In this document: positions 8,343 to 18,177 of the stretch, in pieces | How the letters are laid out: the number at the start of each line of letters is the position of its first letter | Numbering within the stretch: the stretch's first letter is position 1 | Source of the DNA: Phycisphaeraceae bacterium | GTDB taxonomy: Bacteria > Planctomycetota > Phycisphaerae > Phycisphaerales > Phycisphaeraceae | Length of the DNA stretch: 64,000 nt | NCBI GenBank assembly: GCA_029260595.1 | Contig: JAJDCY010000021.1 | Coordinates: 62,001-126,000 of the forward strand | Direction: 5' to 3' | Position numbers and translations under genes: made by a program | The notes under the pieces: model-generated | What the model saw: the letters and a program-made list of their open reading frames with translations, nothing else | Databases searched by the model: none | What the model was told of the DNA's origin: nothing

Positions 8343-9929
8343 ATGATTGAACGCGCACGCCAACTTGTTCGTGGCCTCCCGAGTTCGCCTAAGGTCCGCG
8401 CACTCTTCGGGATCGATACGCGTGCCCTGGCCGTCTTCCGGGTCGCGATGGCGGGAATGATCCTGGTGGATCTGATCGGGCGCAGCCGATACCTGACGGC
8501 GCACTACAGCGATGATGGGATCATCCCACGATCGGTTGCCTTGGGTGAGTCAGCGATCCAGAACTACTCGCTGTACACGCTCAACGGCTCGGTAGGGTGG
8601 GCGGCGTTCTTGTTCATCGTCACGGGAGTGTTCGCGGTGCTGCTGGCGCTGGGCTACCGGACGCGCCTGATGACGCTGGCGTGCTGGGCGCTGCTGATGT
8701 CGCTGCAGAAGCGCAACCCATTCATCATGAATTCCGGCGATCAGTTGATGTGCCTCCTGATGTTCTGGAGCCTTTTTCTGCCGCTGGGGGCGCGGGCGTC
8801 CGTCGATCGACACCGCGCTTCTGCGTCGTATCAGCCGCCACGGACCATCTGCACGGTGGCGAGTTTTGCGATTCTGATGCAACTGATCGCGGTGTACGTG
8901 TTCACGGCGATCCTCAAGGATCACCCGTTCTGGCACACCGACGGGACAGCGGTGTACTACGCGCTGAGCCTGGATCAGCTCACCACACGATTCGGCCGGT
9001 GGTTACTGAACTATCCCGATCTGTTGCACTGGATGAGCATCGGAACGTACTACTTTGAGCGGTACGGGCCGCTGCTGCCCTTTGTCCCCATCGGGACGAA
9101 GTATTTCCGCACGGTGGCGGTGTTCCTGTTCATCGGGTTCCACGCCGGGTTGGCGATGGCGATGCAGTTGGCACTGTTCTCGTATCTGTGCATCTTCGCG
9201 TGGTTGCTGTTCCTGCCGAGCGAATTCTGGGATGCAATCGAGCCACGCAGCGTCTCTGCTCGATTTCGACGGGCTTGGGCGACTCTCACGGCGCGGGTTG
9301 CACAGCTCCACTGCGCGCGATGTCGGCGATCGGCACCGAGCCAGCCCGGCTGGCATTTGAGCCGGCCCGAGAGTGTGGTAGTAGCGTTGCTTGTGGCCTA
9401 TGTGTTCTGGTGGAATATTTGCACGCTGTCTCCGGATCGCCAGATGCCCCGGTCGTTCCGCCCGATCGCCACGGTGCTTGCGATCGGCCAGCACTGGGCA
9501 ATGTTCTCGCCCTACCCGCTGCGGGCCGACGGGTGGTACGTCGCGCCGACCCGCTTGCGAGACGGATCGGAGATCGATCTGCGGACCGGACTCACGGACG
9601 TGATGTGGCACAAACCTGAGGACATGTTCGCGCAGTCGTACGGCTCCGGCAGGTGGCGAAAGTTTTTGGAGAACATCTGGCAGGATGCTCACCGCAACAA
9701 GGTGGTGTACTACGCCAACTGGTTGCGGCGCACCTGGAACAAACAGAACCCCGAGTCGCGGCACGTCCAGAGCATGCGACTGTTCTTCTGCCGCGAGTAC
9801 ACCATGCCCGACTATCAACCCCCGGTGTTCAGCAGGCACCTGGTCTACAGTTGGCACGGCATCGGAACGGATCAGATCATCCCGTACTCACAGAGCGAGC
9901 GCGAGTTCCAAGGCGCACAAAACAGATGA
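8343..9929 (+). CDS. HTTM-domain membrane protein (gamma-carboxylase-like)
   Basis: A 528-residue polytopic membrane protein. The DTRALAVFRVAMAGMILVDL start and the YSDDGIIPR motif near residue 55-64 are typical of the HTTM domain, which is related to the membrane part of vitamin K-dependent gamma-glutamyl carboxylase. About six to eight hydrophobic segments run to residue 300; another lies near residue 350, followed by a soluble tail of about 170 residues rich in aromatic residues and ending without a recognisable motif. The function of bacterial HTTM proteins is mostly unproven. The stop codon overlaps the ATG of a Rieske ferredoxin gene (ATGA), so the two products are made together; electron supply to a membrane oxidation or carboxylation step is a possible reading. 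Confidence 0.8.
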   Translation: MIERARQLVRGLPSSPKVRALFGIDTRALAVFRVAMAGMILVDLIGRSRYLTAHYSDDGIIPRSVALGESAIQNYSLYTLNGSVGWAAFLFIVTGVFAVLLALGYRTRLMTLACWALLMSLQKRNPFIMNSGDQLMCLLMFWSLFLPLGARASVDRHRASASYQPPRTICTVASFAILMQLIAVYVFTAILKDHPFWHTDGTAVYYALSLDQLTTRFGRWLLNYPDLLHWMSIGTYYFERYGPLLPFVPIGTKYFRTVAVFLFIGFHAGLAMAMQLALFSYLCIFAWLLFLPSEFWDAIEPRSVSARFRRAWATLTARVAQLHCARCRRSAPSQPGWHLSRPESVVVALLVAYVFWWNICTLSPDRQMPRSFRPIATVLAIGQHWAMFSPYPLRADGWYVAPTRLRDGSEIDLRTGLTDVMWHKPEDMFAQSYGSGRWRKFLENIWQDAHRNKVVYYANWLRRTWNKQNPESRHVQSMRLFFCREYTMPDYQPPVFSRHLVYSWHGIGTDQIIPYSQSEREFQGAQNR

Positions 9930-10279
9930 CGCACTCAACTCCCAGCGAGCAAGACTCCATCGACGGCTGGTCCGATCTGTGCGCGCTCGACCAAGTCCCC
10001 GACGCCGGCGGGCACTACGTCGTCCATAGCGATCGCCCGCTTGCTGTGTTTCGACGCGCTGATAACACTCCCGCCGTGACGGACGACACCTGCCCGCATG
10101 CCGGAGGCAGCCTGTCTGCCGGGCATGTGCGCGACGGGTGCGCCGTCTGCCCATGGCACGCCTGGGCATTCGATCTTGAAACCGGCGCCTGCCCCGATAA
10201 CCCCGCGATCAGCGTCGCCACATACCCGACCCGGGTGATCGACGGCCGCGTCCAGGCACGGCTCGATCGCACGGCATGA
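9926..10279 (+). CDS. Rieske [2Fe-2S] ferredoxin-like protein
   Basis: A 117-residue soluble Rieske protein. The cluster ligands are visible as Cys56 and His58 in CPHAGG and Cys75 and His78 in CPWHAWAF. Length and motif style match the small ferredoxin components of ring-hydroxylating dioxygenases and the NirD-like subunit family, which carry electrons rather than catalyse. No dioxygenase or reductase gene is nearby. The ATG at 9926 overlaps the stop of the HTTM gene by four bases; longer in-frame starts would lie inside that gene. The coupling implies a shared job with the HTTM protein. Confidence 0.88.
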   Translation: MTHSTPSEQDSIDGWSDLCALDQVPDAGGHYVVHSDRPLAVFRRADNTPAVTDDTCPHAGGSLSAGHVRDGCAVCPWHAWAFDLETGACPDNPAISVATYPTRVIDGRVQARLDRTA

Positions 10280-10569
10280 GCCTGATTGACCCGGTCGCGA
10301 TCGCGTGGGACCACACCACAAATCTGATCTGCCCGAAACGACCGGCCTAACCGCTACAACCCGAACCGCTGCGCCGCCAATTCTTCCCGAATGCTGGCCC
10401 GGGCCAGTCCGTGAGGCATAGTTCAAGCACACCGCGGATGGACTCGGCGCGATGGCCGCAGTTGCCACGGGCAAGACAACATCACCCGCTTATTCAAGCG
10501 GATCGCTCACCGAGGACGTGTGCTTCGAATCATTCAGGCAGGCAGTCAGCCTCTGCAGAAAGAACGACA

Positions 10570-11556
10570 ATGTTCATGACAACCAAGCGCAACACCCCCT
10601 GGTCTATCGCCGCCGGCATCGCGCTGATCGCGGTCGGCCTGATGTCGTCGAACGCCTTCGCCGTGCCCGACCCCGGGGTCGGGACCGTCGGGCCGTACAT
10701 CACCGACGGCGGGTCGGCGGATGCGTACCAGACATGGTTCGCAGAGCAGGCCGGCCTTACCACGACATCCGTCTCGGGCACGCCGACCACACACGGGTTC
10801 AGTCTCGGCGGATCGCCGTCCGAGTTGTACGTGTGGTCGGACCAGGTTGAGACCGGCGGCGATGGCTTCCTCACCGGCAACGCCGACGTCTACCTGCTGA
10901 CCGAACTGCCGACCGTCCAGGCCAATGACGATGGTGTCGCCGACGGCGCGCAGTTCCTGAAGCTGACCCCCGACACGGCTAGCGGTGTGACCGACTCGAA
11001 CTTCATCAGCCATCCGTTCGTCGACGGGGCCACGACCGAGCTGAGCGTGGCAACGGGCAGCGGGCTTGTCGCGGCGACGTCTTTCGGTGCCTACATCCGC
11101 GACGACACCAACGGCGGGTACTACGGGATCAACCTCGGCCCGATCTCATTCGTGTCGGGCACGAATGAGCCCACAGATGGGTGGTTCGAGCTCCCGGCCA
11201 CGACATTCTCCCCGGCACCGATGTTCGCCAAGCGTGTCCGCCTCGAATTCTCCAACGGTATCCCGGCCGGCGACGGCGGCCACTTCTTCGCCGTTGAGGA
11301 CAAGTTCGGCACCGGGTACGGCGAGCTCAAGAAGACCGGCGGCATTGACGAGTTCACGCCAAAAACCACCAGCGCGATCGGTGGGACCGACGGCGGCACA
11401 ACGACCGGCGGAACCACGACTGGCGGCACCACCACCGGCGGGACGACGACCGGCGACGGCAGTCAGCTCAACGCTGTGCCCGAGCCCATCACCGCGAGCC
11501 TGGCATCCATCGGCCTGGGCGCTCTGGCAGTCGCCTGCAGCCGGCGTCGCGATTGA
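10570..11556 (+). CDS. Secreted PEP-CTERM protein, function unknown
   Basis: A 328-residue exported protein with a signal segment (about residues 10-32) ending Asn-Ala-Phe-Ala. The body is rich in Gly, Thr, Asp and Phe with alternating strands and resembles other surface proteins of planctomycetes; no enzymatic motif is seen. Four tandem Gly-Gly-Thr-Thr-Thr units lead to VPEPITASLASIGLGALAVA and an Arg-Arg-Arg tail, the PEP-CTERM signal. The ATG at 10570 is favoured over upstream in-frame starts because it begins a normal signal peptide; the ribosome binding site is weak (an AGAAAGAA run). The 290 bases upstream to the Rieske gene contain no gene and no convincing promoter. A terminator follows. 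Confidence 0.75.
   Translation: MFMTTKRNTPWSIAAGIALIAVGLMSSNAFAVPDPGVGTVGPYITDGGSADAYQTWFAEQAGLTTTSVSGTPTTHGFSLGGSPSELYVWSDQVETGGDGFLTGNADVYLLTELPTVQANDDGVADGAQFLKLTPDTASGVTDSNFISHPFVDGATTELSVATGSGLVAATSFGAYIRDDTNGGYYGINLGPISFVSGTNEPTDGWFELPATTFSPAPMFAKRVRLEFSNGIPAGDGGHFFAVEDKFGTGYGELKKTGGIDEFTPKTTSAIGGTDGGTTTGGTTTGGTTTGGTTTGDGSQLNAVPEPITASLASIGLGALAVACSRRRD
11392..11451 (+). repeat. Four tandem 15-base units encoding Gly-Gly-Thr-Thr-Thr
   Basis: Units at 11392, 11407, 11422 and 11437. The peptide is identical in all four, while the third codon positions differ, so the protein repeat is conserved beyond DNA slippage. It forms the spacer between the secreted body and the PEP-CTERM signal. Confidence 0.85.
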
Positions 11557-11594
11557 ACCCTGTTTTAGTCTAGTTGGCCCGATCCAGAATGACG

Positions 11595-11621
11595 CCCCCC
11601 GGCCATACGCCGGGGGGTTTT
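11595..11621 (+). terminator. Rho-independent terminator after the second PEP-CTERM gene
   Basis: A 9-base-pair stem (CCCCCCGGC at 11595-11603 with GCCGGGGGG at 11609-11617), a 5-base loop and TTTT. It lies about 40 bases after the stop. Confidence 0.9.
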
Positions 11622-11673
11622 CATTTTTGCAACTCAACCAACCCGCGCACCATCTGCCCGTAGCCGCCCGCCC

Positions 11674-11679
11674 TATAAT
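11674..11679 (+). promoter_or_regulatory. -10 element next to the panB start (leaderless type)
   Basis: A perfect TATAAT ends six bases before the panB ATG, which places the expected transcription start on or next to the ATG. No good -35 hexamer is seen. A GGAG lies between but is too close to the ATG to act as a normal ribosome binding site. Confidence 0.45.
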
Positions 11680-11685
11680 CGGAGC

Positions 11686-12594
11686 ATGCCCGATTTACCT
11701 CAGGATCCCGCACCCGAACGACACGCCGATGCGCTGCCCGACAAGCGCATCACCCTGCGTGTCCTGCGCGATTGGGTCAGCCAGGCCCGCCCGATCCCCG
11801 TACTCACCTGTTACGACGCGACAACCGCCCGCTGGCTATGGCGCGGCCGCATCCCCTGCATGCTCGTCGGCGACACAGCCGCCCAGGTCATCCTCGGGCA
11901 CGACACGACCCTCCCCGCACCCGTTTCGTTCATGGTTCAGATCACGGCTGCGGTCCGTCGCGGAGCGCCCAATGCGTTCGTCATCGCCGATATGCCCTTT
12001 GCCAGCTACCACTGCGGCGACGACGACGCCACGCGCAACGCCGCGCGGTTCATGACCGACGGGATGGCCGACGCGGTAAAACTCGAGGTTGGCCCCCGCC
12101 AGACGGAGTTAGTCGCGCGCCTCACCGATGCCGGCGTCCCCGTCGTCGCCCACATCGGCTCGCGGCCACAACAGGTCCGCGTCCGCGGCGGCTACGGCTC
12201 GGTCGGCCGATCCCAACGCCAGCTCCGCGAGCTGATCGACACCACCACCGCGATGGTCCAGGCCGGCGCCGGGATGATCCTTATAGAAGCGGTCCCCGCC
12301 GAGACCTGCGAAAAACTGATGCACGCCGCCGCCGCGACCGCCGAGCAACTCGAACAACCCCAACCGATCGTGATCGGCTGCGGTGCCGGCCCCGCGTGCC
12401 ATGCGCACGTTGTCGTCCTGCACGACCTGCTCGGGCTGTCCGCCTGGCAGCCGCCGTTCGCCAAACCCCTCGCCGACCTGGGCCAAAAGATCACCGATGC
12501 CGCCGGCCAGTGGGACCGCCTGGTTCGGTCCGGGCGATACCTCCGCGACGACCACCCTTATCAAATGAATCCCCCACCACCCAAGCCCAGCTAG
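11686..12594 (+). CDS. panB: 3-methyl-2-oxobutanoate hydroxymethyltransferase
   Basis: A 302-residue enzyme that transfers a hydroxymethyl group from methylenetetrahydrofolate to 2-oxoisovalerate to give ketopantoate, the first committed step of pantothenate synthesis. The VLTCYDATTA start, the LVGDTAAQVILGHDTT segment and the ADMPFASY motif carry the two metal-binding Asp residues. KLE supplies the metal-binding Glu and LIEAVP the catalytic Glu. Length is slightly over the usual 265-290. The start is uncertain by a few codons but ATG 11686 is preceded directly by a TATAAT. panD lies 3.4 kb downstream on the same strand; panC and panE are not in the window. Confidence 0.92.
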   Translation: MPDLPQDPAPERHADALPDKRITLRVLRDWVSQARPIPVLTCYDATTARWLWRGRIPCMLVGDTAAQVILGHDTTLPAPVSFMVQITAAVRRGAPNAFVIADMPFASYHCGDDDATRNAARFMTDGMADAVKLEVGPRQTELVARLTDAGVPVVAHIGSRPQQVRVRGGYGSVGRSQRQLRELIDTTTAMVQAGAGMILIEAVPAETCEKLMHAAAATAEQLEQPQPIVIGCGAGPACHAHVVVLHDLLGLSAWQPPFAKPLADLGQKITDAAGQWDRLVRSGRYLRDDHPYQMNPPPPKPS

Positions 12595-12706
12595 AGACGG
12601 CCGCGATCGAACCGATAAACCCAATACACGTATCATCTATCAGCCCGCCGCCGCACCGGCGATGAGGCAAAAAGACCCGATAACCGAACCCCTGGGGTGA
12701 ACGACG

Positions 12707-14299
<1,593 letters not shown>

Positions 14300-14448
14300 C
14301 GGCCGGCCGCGCTGCCAAGCTCGGCTTGCTCACAACCGTTCGCCGCGCGCCAAGCCCAACGCCGGTGATCCGTCTGTCGGCACCGCGACGTTGGCTCTGC
14401 CGCACACAACTTTCGTAACGCCAACCCTCCCGGCCCGCGATCCCCGTT

Positions 14449-14457
14449 TGCTACAAT
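14449..14457 (+). promoter_or_regulatory. Extended -10 promoter at the cmk start (leaderless type)
   Basis: TGCTACAAT: an extended -10 TG followed by TACAAT (14452-14457). It ends seven bases before the cmk ATG, so transcription should start at the ATG. No Shine-Dalgarno sequence is present in the gap. Confidence 0.5.
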
Positions 14458-14464
14458 TCACGGT

Positions 14465-15202
14465 ATGGACCGCCTGATCATCACCCTCGACGGCCCCGCC
14501 GGGTCCGGAAAATCGTCCGTCGCCTGGCGCCTGGCCAAGCGGCTGGGGGTGCAGTTTCTTGATACCGGCGCGATGTACCGCGGCCTCACCGCCCACTGCC
14601 TCGACCGCGGTATCGACCCCGCCTCTGACGCAACCGCTGTCGCCGACCTCGCGCCCCAAACCCCGATGCGCTTCGATTGGGCCGCCGACCCGCCACGCCT
14701 TTTCGTCGCCGACCACGACATCACCCACCGCCTGCGCGACGACGACGTCGGCGCCGCCGTCAGCGAGCTCGCCGCGATCCCCGAAGTCCGCAAGGTCATG
14801 GTCCAGACACAACGCCGCATCGCCGAGCACCACCCGCGACTCGTCACCGAGGGACGCGACCAGGGCTCGGTCGTCTTCCCAGGCGCACACATCAAGTTTT
14901 ATCTCGATGCGCACCCCACCGCCCGCGCCCGCCGCCGCGCCGAGCAGACCCGCCAAGCCGGCCAACCCGCCGACGAGGCCGACGTCCTCCTGGGCATCGT
15001 CGACCGCGACCACAAAGACACCAGCCGCGCCGACAGCCCGCTGCGCTGCCCCAGCGATGCACGGCGCATCGACACGACCGACCTCAGCCTCGACCAGGTC
15101 GTCGACCTGCTCGAACAACAAGCACGCACCCAGCTCGCCGATGCGCTCGGACCACCGACAACCACCGACCAACGCGCCGCGCTCGGGGGACCGAATGCTT
15201 GA
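14465..15202 (+). CDS. cmk: Cytidylate kinase
   Basis: A 245-residue nucleoside monophosphate kinase that phosphorylates CMP and dCMP. The Walker A loop is GPAGSGKSS (about residues 10-18), followed by LDTGAMYRG, the CMP-binding signature. VTEGRDQGSVVFP and the C-terminal RIDTTDLSLDQV are typical. A C-terminal tail of about 25 residues extends past the usual end. It overlaps plsC by eight bases, and the same pair occurs together in many genomes. Confidence 0.93.
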   Translation: MDRLIITLDGPAGSGKSSVAWRLAKRLGVQFLDTGAMYRGLTAHCLDRGIDPASDATAVADLAPQTPMRFDWAADPPRLFVADHDITHRLRDDDVGAAVSELAAIPEVRKVMVQTQRRIAEHHPRLVTEGRDQGSVVFPGAHIKFYLDAHPTARARRRAEQTRQAGQPADEADVLLGIVDRDHKDTSRADSPLRCPSDARRIDTTDLSLDQVVDLLEQQARTQLADALGPPTTTDQRAALGGPNA

Positions 15203-15911
15203 TACGCTGCGCCGCCGCCAACCCGGCGCGCCGCTGTGGCGGATCGCGTGGTGGCACCTTGTCCACCTGGTCTGCTGGGTCGTGCTCGGCGCGTGCTACC
15301 GCTACCGTGTCTGGGGCACGCACCACCTGCCCGACACCGGCCCCGTCCTGCTGGTCAGCAACCACCAGTCCTACCTCGACCCCGTCCTGGTCGGCCTGGC
15401 CAGCCACCGCCGCCAGTTCATCCCCATGGCCCGGTCAACGCTGTTCCGCAACCGCTTCTTCGCCTGGCTGATTAAATCCCTCAACGCCATCCCCGTCGAC
15501 CGCGCCACCAGCGACATGGCCGCGATGCGTCGCGCGCTCGACGCCCTGAACCGCGGCAACAGCCTGCTGATCTTCCCCGAGGGCACGCGCGCCGTCACCG
15601 CCCACGTCGGCCCATTCAAGTCCGGCTCGATGCTCCTGATCAAGCGAGCCCGCCCCACCGTCGTCCCCGTCGCGATCGAAGGCGCCGGCACCGCCTGGCC
15701 CAAAGGCAGACCTCTCCCGCTCGCCACCGGCCGTATCGCGGTCCAGTTCGGCCAACCAATCCCCGCCGATGAACTGCTCGCCATGGGAACCCCCGCCGCG
15801 ATGGAACACCTGCGATCCACCGTCGAAACCATGCGGCAACACCTCGCCCGATACCATGATCGCTGCGCCGGCAAGCCCCCCACCGAGCCGCCGCCGAACC
15901 CGGCCCGATAA
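15195..15911 (+). CDS. plsC: 1-acyl-sn-glycerol-3-phosphate acyltransferase
   Basis: A 238-residue membrane-associated acyltransferase that makes phosphatidic acid from lysophosphatidic acid. The catalytic motif is NHQSYLD (His-x4-Asp), and the glycerol-phosphate motif is FPEGTR. VPVAIEGAG is the fourth conserved block. An N-terminal hydrophobic stretch (about residues 17-33) holds it at the membrane. The ATG at 15195 is used because it has GGGGGA upstream and overlaps the end of cmk; a much longer in-frame reading back to 14559 is only the shadow of cmk. Paired with cmk. Confidence 0.92.
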   Translation: MLDTLRRRQPGAPLWRIAWWHLVHLVCWVVLGACYRYRVWGTHHLPDTGPVLLVSNHQSYLDPVLVGLASHRRQFIPMARSTLFRNRFFAWLIKSLNAIPVDRATSDMAAMRRALDALNRGNSLLIFPEGTRAVTAHVGPFKSGSMLLIKRARPTVVPVAIEGAGTAWPKGRPLPLATGRIAVQFGQPIPADELLAMGTPAAMEHLRSTVETMRQHLARYHDRCAGKPPTEPPPNPAR

Positions 15912-15929
15912 ATCGCCGATACCCTCGGA

Positions 15930-15958
15930 TCGACCCGGAGGACTGTCAGCGGTAAAAT
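15930..15958 (+). promoter_or_regulatory. Possible promoter of panD
   Basis: TCGACC (15930-15935), a 17-base spacer and TAAAAT (15953-15958). Each hexamer is four or five matches to consensus. It would start transcription about 50 bases before panD. Confidence 0.4.
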
Positions 15959-16014
15959 GCGGTTCAGTCGCCGGGCGGCCCGGCCGACACAGACTGATAG
16001 AAACGAGACCACCC

Positions 16015-16407
16015 ATGCTGCGCAAGATGCTCCGGGGCAAGATCCACCGGGCCACGGTAACCGCCTGTGACCCCGATTACGTCGGGTCGATCACCATCGA
16101 CGCGGACCTGCTGCGCGCCGCCGACATCCGCCCCAACGAAGCTGTCCTCGTCCTCGATATCGACAACGCCGCCCGCTTCGAGACCTACGTCCTGCGTGGC
16201 GAGCCCGGCTCGGGCGTGATCGCGATTAACGGTGCCGCGGCCAAGCTCGTCGACGAAGGCGACAAAGTGATCATCGTCTGCTTCGGACACCTCCCGCCCG
16301 ACGCCCTCGACGAACACGAAGCCCGCATCGTCCTCGTGGACGAACAAAACCGCGTGACCGAACAGTTGCGCTACACCAGTCTGATCGACGAACCCGCCGC
16401 GGTGTAG
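16015..16407 (+). CDS. panD: Aspartate 1-decarboxylase precursor
   Basis: A 130-residue pyruvoyl enzyme that makes beta-alanine for pantothenate. The precursor cuts itself between Gly24 and Ser25 in YVGSITID, and Ser25 becomes the pyruvoyl group. KIHRATVT (9-16), GSGVIAINGAA and GDKVIIVCFG are the other conserved blocks, and Tyr near residue 58 in ETYVLRG fits the catalytic Tyr. ATG 16015 is the first start that gives the standard N-terminus; the longer upstream frame is the shadow of plsC. It shares the pathway with panB upstream. Confidence 0.94.
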   Translation: MLRKMLRGKIHRATVTACDPDYVGSITIDADLLRAADIRPNEAVLVLDIDNAARFETYVLRGEPGSGVIAINGAAAKLVDEGDKVIIVCFGHLPPDALDEHEARIVLVDEQNRVTEQLRYTSLIDEPAAV

Positions 16408-16442
16408 GGGAAAGACCCAACCGCTTTCGAACACTCGGGCCG

Positions 16443-18155
16443 GTGACGCTGCCCGCTCACGCCGCCCCGGCCAACGCCGCGGTGCCCGGACCCGCCATGC
16501 CCAAGAGCGTACGAATCAGCCTCGCAACCAAGTGCCAACTGCTCTTCGGCGCAGCCGTCGTGCTGATCCTGACCGCGGCCCTATCCGTCGGCGGGATCCG
16601 CATGCAGACGCTCGTCCGCGAGGGCCAGGAAGAAACCGCGCGCAAACTCGCCAACGCATGGCTCGCCGACCTCATCCAACTCGGCGGCGCCATGGACGCC
16701 ACGCCCCCGCACGCCGACCACCCCGGCCACGGGATCTCGCTCCGCCTGATCAAGCCCGACGAGCAGGCGACCGACCCGCAGCGAGACAGATTCCTGGCCA
16801 ACGCGATCAAGCTCTTCTCCTCGCGCGGCGACCGGCACGAAGCATTCGGCGTCGCCCACGATGAGTCCGGCCGCGAGGTCTACCGCTACACCCGCGCGAT
16901 CCGCCGCGCACAACTCGCCCGCATCCGCCGCGGTGAGCCGGCCATGACCGGCGAGACCGTCCCCGGCGCCGCCTTCAACGACCCGCTCGAGATGGTGCTC
17001 TCGATCAAGCTCAGCGCCGACCTCGCCCAGCGTCAGCTCATGCTCAACCGCGTTTACCTCATCGCCGCCGGGCTGTTCGCCGGGCTGCTCGCCATCGGCG
17101 TGTTCTGGTTTATCACCACGCGGATCATCCTCTCGCCCGTGCGCGTCCTGCGCGACACCGCGGCGAAGGTCTCCGAGGGCGACATCAATATCCGGTCCGA
17201 CATCAACACCGGCGACGAGTTCGAGCAGCTCTCGGACATGTTCAACACGATGCTCGAAAACCTCAAGACGAATCAGGACCAACTGCGCAGCATCAACAAA
17301 AGCCTCGACCTCAAACTCGGCGAGCTGGCCGAGACCAACGTCTCTCTGTACGAAGCCAACAAAATCAAAGGGGAGTTCCTCGCCAACGTCTCGCACGAGC
17401 TGCGCACACCGCTTAACTCGATCATCGGCTTCGCGGAAGTGCTCAGCGAAACGATCAAAGCCGACGCCGACGCACCCGACGCGGATGACAAACGGCTGCG
17501 ATACATCGGCAACATCATCCTCTCCAGCCGCCACCTGCTCGAACTCATCAACGACCTGCTCGACCTGGCCAAGATCGAAGCCGGCCGCATGGAACTCCGC
17601 GTCGCGCCCGTCAGCATCGCCGACACCGCCGAGGGCCTGATCAACCTCATCCGCCCGCAAGCCGAGAAGCGCGACATCAACCTCATCCTCCGCATCGAGC
17701 GCGGCATCCCGCTCGTCCACACCGATGCGGGCAAGTACCAGCAGATCCTCTTTAACTTTCTGTCGAACGGGATCAAGTTCACACCCAACGGTGGCAGCGT
17801 CACGCTCTCGGCCAAGCTCGTCCCACGCGACGGTGCCGACCCGGACAACCCGGACGAACAGATGGTCTGCGTCAGTGTGAAAGACACCGGCCCCGGCATC
17901 GCGCTCGACGATCACGAGCAGATTTTCGATAAGTTCACACAGCTCGACTCGACCGTGACCCGCGAGCACGGCGGCACCGGCCTCGGGCTGACGATCAGCC
18001 GCGACCTCGCATCGCTCCTGCAAGGCCGGATCGAACTCGACAGCGACACCGGCCGCGGCGCGACGTTCAGCCTCATCATCCCCCTCGCACTCGAATCCAA
18101 AAACGTCCCCCTCATGCCCGACCTGGTCGAACAACCGGGGCAAAACGCAGGCTAA
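16443..18155 (+). CDS. Orphan membrane sensor histidine kinase
   Basis: A 570-residue sensor kinase. Transmembrane segments lie at about 33-52 and 203-226, bracketing a periplasmic sensor of about 150 residues. A HAMP domain (about 226-280) and a short coiled coil lead to the dimerisation domain with phospho-accepting His318 in FLANVSHELRTPLNS. The ATPase domain has NFLSNGIKFTP (N box), DTGPGIAL (G1) and GGTGLGLTIS (G2). The phosphate acceptor partner is not nearby. The GTG at 16443 gives a long N-terminus; ATG at 16497 is an equally likely start. It is convergent with the VanZ-repeat gene. Confidence 0.9.
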   Translation: MTLPAHAAPANAAVPGPAMPKSVRISLATKCQLLFGAAVVLILTAALSVGGIRMQTLVREGQEETARKLANAWLADLIQLGGAMDATPPHADHPGHGISLRLIKPDEQATDPQRDRFLANAIKLFSSRGDRHEAFGVAHDESGREVYRYTRAIRRAQLARIRRGEPAMTGETVPGAAFNDPLEMVLSIKLSADLAQRQLMLNRVYLIAAGLFAGLLAIGVFWFITTRIILSPVRVLRDTAAKVSEGDINIRSDINTGDEFEQLSDMFNTMLENLKTNQDQLRSINKSLDLKLGELAETNVSLYEANKIKGEFLANVSHELRTPLNSIIGFAEVLSETIKADADAPDADDKRLRYIGNIILSSRHLLELINDLLDLAKIEAGRMELRVAPVSIADTAEGLINLIRPQAEKRDINLILRIERGIPLVHTDAGKYQQILFNFLSNGIKFTPNGGSVTLSAKLVPRDGADPDNPDEQMVCVSVKDTGPGIALDDHEQIFDKFTQLDSTVTREHGGTGLGLTISRDLASLLQGRIELDSDTGRGATFSLIIPLALESKNVPLMPDLVEQPGQNAG

Positions 18156-18177
18156 GCCCAAACTTCGAAACGCTTAT

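Noticed and set aside
8033-11451. Short tandem repeats considered as a CRISPR array
   Set aside because: They lie in frame inside coding sequences, have no spacers, and no cas gene is present.
14559-15194. A 212-codon upstream extension of the plsC frame
   Set aside because: It overlaps cmk fully in another frame and its protein is low-complexity in Ala, Ser, Thr and Pro; the normal PlsC start is at 15195.
16581-18161. A 526-residue reverse-strand open frame opposite the histidine kinase, and similar long frames at 36587-38122, 935-2227 and 46769-48673
   Set aside because: They mirror real genes whose GC-rich third positions keep the opposite strand free of stops. Their products are low-complexity in Arg, Val, Gly or Asp and show no domain.
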